The notes beneath the pieces were generated by a model, which saw only the letters and a program-made list of their open reading frames with translations, had not been told where the DNA came from and ran no database searches. Positions 6,629 through 11,860 of a stretch of DNA of 11,860 nt are shown here, piece by piece; position 1 is the stretch's first letter, and each line of letters opens with the position of its first letter. The position numbers and the translations under genes are program-made. Origin of the DNA: an uncultured Oscillospiraceae bacterium. GTDB taxonomy: Bacteria > Bacillota > Clostridia > Oscillospirales > Acutalibacteraceae. The stretch lies in the NCBI GenBank assembly GCA_900552605.1, contig USAR01000024.1, forward strand, positions 1 to 11,860, given 5' to 3'.

Positions 6629-7882
6629 TCAGCCGCCGGCACGCTTTGAGGTTGCCGCGATGTGACGAGCGCTGCCCGAAAAAACAACGGTTGAAACAAA
6701 ATATCTCATATCGTCCATTGCGTGGTCATTTTCCTTGCGAGGACTGTCGCGCGCTGCGCTGTCGTCCCAACGGTAAAGCGAAAATTCCCTTATGATATCG
6801 TTGCAGCCGCGACATATTTTGATTTTACCGTTTTTAAGCGCGTCCGCCGTGCGGCGAATGCCGTCGATAACATCGTTTTTGGCAGGAATAACACGAAACC
6901 TGCCCCGCCGTCTTATCAGCGTTATAAAAGAGGCTGCCGACGGGTCACAAATAACAGCGCTTATGTTAAGCCCTGCGGCAAGCTTTTCAAGCTCTCGGTA
7001 ATACTCTTCATCGGTAAGCTGTGCGCCGCGTTTTTTGGAATCATAATAGTACTCTCTCAGCCTGTACCACACGCCGCCCGAAAAACCCCACAGCCCAAAC
7101 GACGACGGATTAACAGTGCCGTAATCGCACGAAATATAATATTTTTTGCAGTCACTCGGCGGCGTTACGCAGTCCTTTTCACCGAAGTCCGGATACACAA
7201 GTCCGTAGTTTGCAACCCACAATCCCTTAACATACCTTTCGTAAAATGCACCGCTGTAAAGCTTTTCATATCGTGCAACCGTCTTTTTTGAAAGCGACGG
7301 ATTATCCTGCATTGTAAAATGCAGATATAACGCATTCTTTTCCTTTGCTTTTAGTATCCACTCGCGATAAAACCAATGCGACGGATTATCGGGATTACAG
7401 TTAAACCAAAACCGAGATCCCTCAACCGAGCAGCGCGCCAAAGCCTGATCAACAAAGCTGCGCGGCATAAGTGCAACCTCGTCAAGCAGCACTCCGCAAA
7501 GAGTCATACCTTGAATCAGCGCTGCAGACGACTCATCTCTTCCGCCGAACATCCAAAGCGTTATTTTGGCATTTTTATATTTAATTGTAATTTGACCTCT
7601 GCTTGAAACCAGCTCACACTGAAAACCGAGCGAGCGCAGCACCGGCAGCATAGGACTTATTATGTTGCGACGCAGCGAGGTTACGGTTTTTCCGCACACT
7701 GCCAGGCTGCCGCCTGAGTGGCATGAAACACCCCAAAAGATGAACGAAAGAAACATACAAAGTGTTTTGCCGCTTCTTACCGCGCCGTCACAGATAACAG
7801 CGTCAAACTTGCTTGAGGAGCACGATGGACACCACCAAGTCAGCACTTTGAGCTGCTTTTTAGAAAAGCTCTTAAACGTCAT
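6629..7882 (-). CDS. terL: Terminase large subunit (packaging ATPase and nuclease)
   Basis: A 417-residue motor of the PBSX/SPP1 type. The ATPase half shows Walker A 'GAVRSGKT' (33-40), Walker B with the catalytic acid pair 'LLDE' (132-135) and the coupling motif 'FNCNPDNPSHW' (160-170). The RNase H-like nuclease half has Asp253 ('SCDYGTVNPS'), Asp313 ('ICDPSAASF') and the 'DHAMDDMRYF' acidic cluster (386-395). All key residues of both domains are present, so the enzyme looks active. It would power DNA into the procapsid through the portal and cut the concatemer. GAGGAGG upstream and a four-base overlap with the terS stop support the start and indicate coupled translation. Length is normal for the family. 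Confidence 0.93.
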   Translation of the reverse strand: MTFKSFSKKQLKVLTWWCPSCSSSKFDAVICDGAVRSGKTLCMFLSFIFWGVSCHSGGSLAVCGKTVTSLRRNIISPMLPVLRSLGFQCELVSSRGQITIKYKNAKITLWMFGGRDESSAALIQGMTLCGVLLDEVALMPRSFVDQALARCSVEGSRFWFNCNPDNPSHWFYREWILKAKEKNALYLHFTMQDNPSLSKKTVARYEKLYSGAFYERYVKGLWVANYGLVYPDFGEKDCVTPPSDCKKYYISCDYGTVNPSSFGLWGFSGGVWYRLREYYYDSKKRGAQLTDEEYYRELEKLAAGLNISAVICDPSAASFITLIRRRGRFRVIPAKNDVIDGIRRTADALKNGKIKICRGCNDIIREFSLYRWDDSAARDSPRKENDHAMDDMRYFVSTVVFSGSARHIAATSKRAGG

Positions 7883-8358
7883 TCCATCTTATCCTCCTCG
7901 AGCAGTTCCGCTGTTTTTGCAAGCGCACCGAAGAACGAGCTTTGGCTTTCCTCCGAGGTGCTTGCTGCAATTTGCTGCAGCTTTTCCAGCGCCTTTACCC
8001 TGTCTTGAAGCTTCACTTCAATTCCGCCGCCCCTTTGGAACTTAAGCTCAGATATCATTACCAGGTCAAGGCTTTCGGGGTCGAGGTCTTTAGTCTCTTC
8101 CGCCTTAAGCAAACGGATAACATCCGCAATGCCGCCGAAAGCAATGCGCCGCAGTCCGTCGGCAACCTCTTGCATTCCGGGAGGAAGCACAGGCAAGCCT
8201 TTGACATATTCCGAAATGCGCTGTTTTGAAATAAGCTGTCTGCCCGTCTTTTTCGGATTCTTATAGCCGGCAAGTGCCGCCGCCTCACGCGGAGTGCGGT
8301 GCTCCGAAATATATCTGCAAAACAGTTTCTCCTTTTCATTCAGCGTTTCCTTTTTCAT
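7879..8358 (-). CDS. terS: Terminase small subunit
   Basis: A 159-residue DNA-recognition subunit of the terminase_2 type. Residues about 5-50 ('LNEKEKLFCRYISEHRTPRE', then 'AAALAGYKNPKKTGRQLIS') form the N-terminal helix-turn-helix that binds the packaging site. The rest is helical and would make the oligomer core ('VKLQDRVKALEKLQQIA'), with an acidic C-terminus that meets TerL. The ATG at 8358 is preferred, with purine-rich AAAGG upstream. A GTG at 8412 would add 18 residues, but they consist mainly of ribosome-binding-site-like codons (KGKEEGKGN). It is the first gene of the cassette and overlaps terL by four bases. The long hairpin-rich stretch upstream may hold its promoter and packaging site. 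Confidence 0.87.
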   Translation of the reverse strand: MKKETLNEKEKLFCRYISEHRTPREAAALAGYKNPKKTGRQLISKQRISEYVKGLPVLPPGMQEVADGLRRIAFGGIADVIRLLKAEETKDLDPESLDLVMISELKFQRGGGIEVKLQDRVKALEKLQQIAASTSEESQSSFFGALAKTAELLEEDKME

Positions 8359-8905
8359 ATTACCTTTGCCTTCTTCCTTTCCCTTAAGACTTATAAAAGC
8401 TTTTGCCGACACTGACTATTTTGGCTTTTACAAAAACCGCTCGCAGCACGGCACAATGCATATTTACCCTGCCACAACAAGCTTTGCTGTTGTCGCATTA
8501 ACCAAGACGGCGTTTAAAACGTCACTCAGCTTTTTGCAGTCGCTGCAAATCGCAGTGCAGCACCGGCACTGAACACTGCCGTTGCACAGCGGCATTCATC
8601 CGCTTCTTAAATCCTTTGTCAAAACGTGATTGCCGAACAATACTCCCCCTGTAAACGGCATTTTGTTGCACAGTTCAATGCAACTGTTACAAAACTGTAA
8701 TTTTTAAACACCCATTTGACGCGTTACACGATTATTTTATCTGCGCTCCGCCTCTTTTTTCACATCGCTTGATTTGCAATAAAAATAATAAAACAAGCTT
8801 TATTGCGTGACTGTTATAAAGCAAAATGAAAAGCCGCAGCATTTTAATGCCGATATATCTAAAAGGCTTTTTGTAATGTTGATTTTGTAACAACAGCCAC
8901 TGCTT
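8359..8905. other. Hairpin-rich region upstream of terS without convincing gene
   Basis: About 550 bases with no frame that has both a good start and protein-like sequence. Short perfect inverted repeats are frequent: 8474-8478/8489-8493, TTGCAG/CTGCAA (8534-8539/8543-8548), TGCCG/CGGCA (8577-8581/8590-8594), ACAGTT/AACTGT (8670-8675/8682-8687), TTACA/TGTAA (8687-8691/8696-8700), GCAATAAA/TTTATTGC (8776-8783/8799-8806), and AAAAGCC/GGCTTTT (8829-8835/8865-8871) enclosing GCATT/AATGC. A weak promoter-like pair on the minus strand is TTGACA (8622-8617) with ATGAAT 17 bases on (8599-8594). This density suggests a structured leader or noncoding RNA upstream of the packaging genes, or a terminase recognition region. 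Which strand is transcribed is unknown. Confidence 0.4.
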
Positions 8906-9074
8906 CACCGCCGACCACAGCTCAGCCCGCGCCCCGTCGCAACCGTTTTAAAAAAGAAACTACAAAATAATCAAAGACATATAAAAAACGGTTTCGAAAG
9001 CCGATAAATCGGCTTTCGGCATCGCCTTCAGGGCGATGCGCGACGGGGCGCAGGCTGAGCTGTGGCCGGCGGTG
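8906..9074. repeat. 169-base element: 35-base inverted arms enclosing three helices
   Basis: The arm 8906-8940 is the reverse complement of 9040-9074 with only two mismatches over 35 bases. Between them, without gaps at the arm edges, lie AACCGTTTT/AAAACGGTT (8941-8949/8985-8993), a palindrome with stem CGAAAGCCGAT and its complement (8995-9018), and a hairpin with stem GCATCGCC/GGCGATGC (9019-9039). As RNA or single-stranded DNA this is an almost complete four-way junction. The length and inverted ends also fit a small non-autonomous mobile repeat (MITE-like). At most a two-base (TT) flanking duplication is visible. No protein is encoded. Confidence 0.75.
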
Positions 9075-9190
9075 TTCCGACAAGCCGTGCAAACAAATGT
9101 AATTTTAAAACATCTTCGCTTAAATGTTTTCTTCTGTCGGACATCAAGCGTGACAGCGCACTGCGCTCCGGCTAACAGTGCAATGTCCGT
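9075..9190. other. Overlapping alternative hairpins next to the 169-base element
   Basis: TCCGACA (9076-9082) pairs with TGTCGGA (9135-9141) around an inner AAAACAT/ATGTTTT (9107-9113/9124-9130). CGGACAT (9138-9144) pairs with ATGTCCG (9183-9189) around an inner GCACTG/CAGTGC (9158-9163/9176-9181). The two outer stems share bases 9138-9141, so they cannot both form fully. No gene is seen here. Confidence 0.45.
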
Positions 9191-9204
9191 ATTTTTGTTG
9201 CAAC

Positions 9205-9247
9205 AAAAAAAGCACAGAGCAAATTTAAAATTTGCTCTGTGCTTTTT
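9205..9247. terminator. Rho-independent terminator of the met operon (bidirectional)
   Basis: AGCACAGAGCAAATTT (9211-9226) pairs with its complement ending at 9243. A run of A precedes it and TTTTTT follows, giving U-tracts on both strands. It lies 30 bases behind the metI stop and closes the metQNI transcript. On the other strand it would stop any transcript coming from the hairpin-rich region. Confidence 0.9.
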
Positions 9248-9277
9248 TACAGTATGTTAGTGAACTTTAATGTACTT

Positions 9278-9979
9278 TTACTTCAGTCGCTTATCACACT
9301 TAGCGGCAAAATATGTGCCGAGGCTTTGAAACACCTGCACAAGCACAATGAGAAAGATAACCGCAAAGGCCATTATAAGGTACTGATATCTGTAATAACC
9401 ATAATTGATTGCAATCTTACCAAGACCGCCGCCGCCTATAATGCCGCTCATTGCGGAATAACCAAGCACGGTGGTAATAGCAATCGTCTCGTTTGAAATA
9501 AGCGACGGTACGCTTTCGGGAATCATAACCTTTGTAATAATTTTAAAAGGCGACGCGCCCATGCTCTGTGCCGCTTCTATTATGTTGGGATTGATTTCCC
9601 TCAGGCTGCTTTCAACAAGCCTTGCAATAAAAGGAAACGCAGCCATAACCAGCGGAACAATGGACGCGGGAGTGCCGACAACCGTTCCCACAACCGCTCT
9701 TGTAAGCGGAAAAACCATAATCATAAGAATAAGGAACGGAACGGAACGCAACAGGTTTATGATGACGTTAAGAACGTGCAAAACGCCTTTCGGCACACGC
9801 AGTATTTTTTTATCCTCACCTGCAACAAGCAGCACGCCGAGCGGAAGACCTATAAGCGTTGCAATAAATGTTGCAAGCACGGTTACATAAACCGTTTCCC
9901 AAATGGCAAGCGGAAATTGACCGCGCAAAACCTCAAGCGCCTTCTGCACCGTTTCCGAGTGAAAATATTCACTTATCAT
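9278..9979 (-). CDS. metI: Methionine ABC transporter permease MetI
   Basis: A 233-residue inner-membrane permease that, as a dimer, forms the channel of the D/L-methionine importer driven by MetN. Hydrophobic spans are visible at about 25-53, 65-90, 105-122, 165-185 and 198-222, the five-helix layout of MetI. The cytoplasmic coupling loop 'EAAQSMGASPFKIITKVMIPE' (135-155) matches the EAA motif that docks to the ATPase. Length is normal for the family (about 220). The ATG overlaps the metN end by 11 bases and is preceded by AGGAGGTGA, a perfect ribosome binding site, so synthesis is coupled to MetN. It is the last gene before a strong terminator. Confidence 0.93.
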   Translation of the reverse strand: MISEYFHSETVQKALEVLRGQFPLAIWETVYVTVLATFIATLIGLPLGVLLVAGEDKKILRVPKGVLHVLNVIINLLRSVPFLILMIMVFPLTRAVVGTVVGTPASIVPLVMAAFPFIARLVESSLREINPNIIEAAQSMGASPFKIITKVMIPESVPSLISNETIAITTVLGYSAMSGIIGGGGLGKIAINYGYYRYQYLIMAFAVIFLIVLVQVFQSLGTYFAAKCDKRLK

Positions 9980-10982
9980 CGCCCGTCACCTCCTCAATAT
10001 ATATATCCGGTATCGTTTTAAGATAGTTCATTGCCTTTTCAAGCTGAGCCTTGCCGCCGGGGATACCGAGCAGCATATTGCCGTATGCCTTCTCCCCGAT
10101 AGCCCTTGTGGACGCGCCCAAAATGCTTGCGGCAATTCCCTCTTTCATTGCCATTTCCGCAATTATCGGAGTTTTGGTGGCTTTTGAGCCGTTAAAGACA
10201 ATGCGAATAACGCTTTCGTCACTCTCAAGCGGAGCGCCCTGCTCGTAGCCCTCGGGGAAAACAAGAGCTTTTGCCGCCTTGGATTTAGGCGATGCGAAAA
10301 CATCGCTGACATTACCCTCTTCCACAACGCTGCCGCCGTCGAGAATCGCAACCTTGGTGCAGATCTGCTCAACCACGCTCATTTGGTGGGTTATAACGAT
10401 TACGGTTATGCCGAGCCGCTTGTGAATATCACGGATAAGCGACAAAATGGATTGTGTTGTTTGTGGGTCAAGGGCGCTTGTTGCCTCGTCGCATAAAAGA
10501 ATTTTCGGATGGGTTGCCAACGCTCTTGCAATTGCAACGCGCTGCTGCTGACCGCCGGAAAGCTGCGACGGATAGCTTTTCAGTTTATCGCCGAGCCCCA
10601 CAAGCTCAAGCAGCTCCTTGGCGCGCTTTTGTGCTTGCGATTTTTTAACACCGGCAAGCTCTAACGGAAAGCAGACATTCCTTAAGCAGTTGCGCTGCAT
10701 AAGCAGGTTAAAGCCCTGGAAGATCATAGTGATATTGCGGCGCTCTGCTCTCAGCTGCGCCTCACTGAGAGTTCCCATATCACGTCCGTCTATTATTATC
10801 CTTCCGGAAGTGGGTTTCTCCAGCATATTTATGCTTCTTACAAGCGTGCTCTTTCCTGCGCCGCTCATTCCTATAATGCCGTAAATATCGCCGTCGTTGA
10901 TAGTCAGCGAAACATCATTAAGCGCATTGACCTCACCGCCGGAGGTTGAAAAGGTCTTTGTCAGATGTTGTATTTTAATCAT
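9969..10982 (-). CDS. metN: Methionine ABC transporter ATP-binding protein MetN
   Basis: A 337-residue ATPase that energises methionine uptake with MetI and MetQ. From the ATG at 10982: Walker A 'GMSGAGKST' (38-46), Q-loop Gln89, signature 'LSGGQQQR' (141-148), Walker B 'ILLCDE' (161-166) and switch His199 are all present. Residues about 255-335 form the C-terminal NIL/ACT-type domain that in known MetN proteins binds methionine and shuts the transporter off. The frame is open upstream to 11141, but the 53 extra residues are unlike the family. 'MIKIQHLTKTF' is the normal start, with GGAG nine bases before it. The gene overlaps metI and follows the metQ-like gene by about 200 bases. Confidence 0.94.
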   Translation of the reverse strand: MIKIQHLTKTFSTSGGEVNALNDVSLTINDGDIYGIIGMSGAGKSTLVRSINMLEKPTSGRIIIDGRDMGTLSEAQLRAERRNITMIFQGFNLLMQRNCLRNVCFPLELAGVKKSQAQKRAKELLELVGLGDKLKSYPSQLSGGQQQRVAIARALATHPKILLCDEATSALDPQTTQSILSLIRDIHKRLGITVIVITHQMSVVEQICTKVAILDGGSVVEEGNVSDVFASPKSKAAKALVFPEGYEQGAPLESDESVIRIVFNGSKATKTPIIAEMAMKEGIAASILGASTRAIGEKAYGNMLLGIPGGKAQLEKAMNYLKTIPDIYIEEVTGDDK

Positions 10983-11092
10983 TTTTAAAATCTCCGTAAA
11001 CAAAAAAATAATAACGCACCGATAAAGTGTTGCAATTGATAGTGACGAACTGCCCGATAAACGGTAATTTATCCATATTGATTGTAACACAA

Positions 11093-11134
11093 GGTCGGCA
11101 AAACGGCAGTCTTCGTTCTGCCGTTCAGCCGACC
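11093..11134. other. Strong intercistronic hairpin between metQ-like gene and metN
   Basis: GGTCGGC (11093-11099) pairs with GCCGACC (11128-11134), and inside it ACGGCAG (11103-11109) pairs with CTGCCGT (11118-11124), separated by three bases on each side. No U-tract follows on the minus strand, so it is probably not a full terminator. Such hairpins behind binding-protein genes often protect the upstream message and let the binding protein be made in excess of the membrane parts. Confidence 0.7.
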
Positions 11135-11186
11135 GCCGCAAGACAACAGCCCTGCGAATTACGTTATTATTATCTATCGATTTATA

Positions 11187-11860
11187 TTATTTGTCAAGTG
11201 CGGAAAGGTCTTTCTGCTTGCCGCCGTAGAGACCCATCGGCTCAACGTGGATTGCTGAAACGGAAACGATATGTGTGCCGTTCTGATCGTTGAAGTCATC
11301 GAGGTAGGGTTTGTGCTGGAAGTAGTTAGCGTCGATTTCGCCGCTTTCTACAACGTTGTTAGGCTGAACATAGTCGGTAAACTCTTTGATATCGAGTGTT
11401 ACGTTTTTCTCTGCAAGAATCTCTTTTGCAACAGCAAGAATCTCGGCATGAGGTGTGGGAGAAGCAGCAACAGTTATTTTCTTTCCCTTAAGTGAATCGT
11501 AGTTAACAGAAGAATCAAAGCCGTCGCCGGGGTTCTCAACAGTACTTACAACAGCGCCGCTGTATTTTTCGGAAATAAAATCTGCAACCTTTTTGCTTTC
11601 AAGAGCAGCTTTTAGAGCCTTAATCTTATCGCTGTTCTCTTCACCCTCTTTAACAGCAAGAATGTTGCTGTATGCGGAAGATGAACCCTCAATTGCAAGT
11701 GAATCCTTAACGGGATTAAGCTTTGCTTCAATCGCGTAGTTTGAGTTAATAACAGCATAATCAACATCCTTTAAAACATTGGGAAGCTGTGCTGCCTCAA
11801 CCTCTTTAAACACAATATTCTTTTTGTTTTCTTCAATATCATTAATAGTGGCTGTGATGC
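11187..11860 (-). CDS. metQ: MetQ/NlpA-family methionine-binding protein, rearranged or duplicated (partial at right edge)
   Basis: The extracellular binding protein that delivers methionine to MetNI. The visible 223 residues are in an unexpected order. They begin with the second half of a MetQ domain ('NIVFKEVEAAQLPNVL', 'DYAVINSNYAIEAKLNP', 'ILAVKEGEENSDKIKAL', 'ADFISEKYSGAVV'), pass through a linker of about 18 residues (11484-11540), and continue with the first half of a MetQ domain ('LKGKKITVAASPTPHAEIL', 'EFTDYVQPNNVVESGEIDAN', 'YFQHKPYLDDF', 'AIHVEPMGLYGG'). It stops at 'LSALDK', near the hinge where the second lobe would begin. The gene is open to the window edge, so the full protein is either one domain plus a half domain, or a circular permutant. 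The start, signal peptide and any SAM-responsive leader lie outside. Family assignment is secure. Confidence 0.85.
   Translation of the reverse strand, partial: ITATINDIEENKKNIVFKEVEAAQLPNVLKDVDYAVINSNYAIEAKLNPVKDSLAIEGSSSAYSNILAVKEGEENSDKIKALKAALESKKVADFISEKYSGAVVSTVENPGDGFDSSVNYDSLKGKKITVAASPTPHAEILAVAKEILAEKNVTLDIKEFTDYVQPNNVVESGEIDANYFQHKPYLDDFNDQNGTHIVSVSAIHVEPMGLYGGKQKDLSALDK

Noticed and set aside
8294..8572. Open frame of 92 codons on the + strand
   Set aside because: Partly antisense to terS and Ser/Phe-rich from reading purine-rich sequence backwards; no start signal.
8522..8671. GTG-started frame of 49 codons on the minus strand upstream of terS
   Set aside because: No ribosome binding site at a proper distance, composition unlike a protein, and it overlaps several hairpins.
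8359..9200. CRISPR array or tRNA cluster in the noncoding region
   Set aside because: The repeats are inverted pairs of differing sequence, not regularly spaced direct repeats, and no cloverleaf with a CCA-type acceptor was found.
1256..9210. Prophage attachment repeats flanking the head cassette
   Set aside because: Comparison by eye of the left gap (1256-1337) and right gap (8359-9210) shows no shared direct repeat, and no tRNA gene is visible at either end.
9036..9260. Open frame of 74 codons on the + strand
   Set aside because: It runs through one arm of the 169-base inverted repeat and through the met terminator, has no ribosome binding site and is Cys/Phe-rich at the end in the way terminator translations are.
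10983..11141. N-terminal extension of MetN by 53 residues
   Set aside because: The extension crosses the intercistronic hairpin side of the gap, is unlike any MetN, and the ATG at 10982 has its own GGAG and the family-typical start.

Overview
The window looks like a chromosomal segment of a low-to-mid GC Gram-positive bacterium, most likely a gut-type clostridial lineage (Oscillospiraceae-like). The basis is AGGAGG-type ribosome binding sites, an RsiV-type anti-sigma/DUF3298 protein, a metQNI operon and a Firmicutes-type siphophage head module. The genus cannot be read from the sequence.

Layout, left to right: (1) 2-1255 (+), a single-pass membrane protein with an RsiV-like extracellular domain, its 5' end possibly outside the window. 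It ends at a bidirectional terminator (1262-1310). (2) 1338-8358 (-), an uninterrupted phage DNA-packaging and capsid cassette. In transcription order it encodes terminase small subunit, terminase large subunit, portal, head maturation protease fused to a scaffold region, decoration protein, HK97-type major capsid protein, a possible 42-residue ORF, a head-tail connector, a head-closure protein, a probable tail-completion protein and a last small unknown protein. (3) 8359-9210, about 850 bases without a convincing gene but rich in inverted repeats, including a 169-base element with 35-base inverted arms enclosing three further helices. (4) 9211-11860 (-), a methionine-type ABC importer operon metQ-metN-metI with its own terminator. 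The metQ-like gene runs off the right edge.

The packaging genes form a tight operon (4-base overlaps terS/terL and portal/protease, strong ribosome binding sites, no visible frameshift). TerS would recognise DNA, TerL would cut and pump it, portal and protease/scaffold would build the procapsid, capsid and decoration proteins would form the shell, and the connectors would close the neck. No tape measure, tail fibre, lysis, integrase, repressor or replication gene is visible, and host-like genes lie on both sides. This is therefore a head-only module: a clean prophage remnant, a satellite-like capsid cassette, or a domesticated particle.

The points most worth a second look are the intact tail-less head module, an in-frame internal start with an ideal ribosome binding site that would make a separate scaffold protein, the hairpin-rich 850-base region upstream of terS (a candidate large structured RNA), and a MetQ-like protein in which the second half of one domain is followed by the first half of another.
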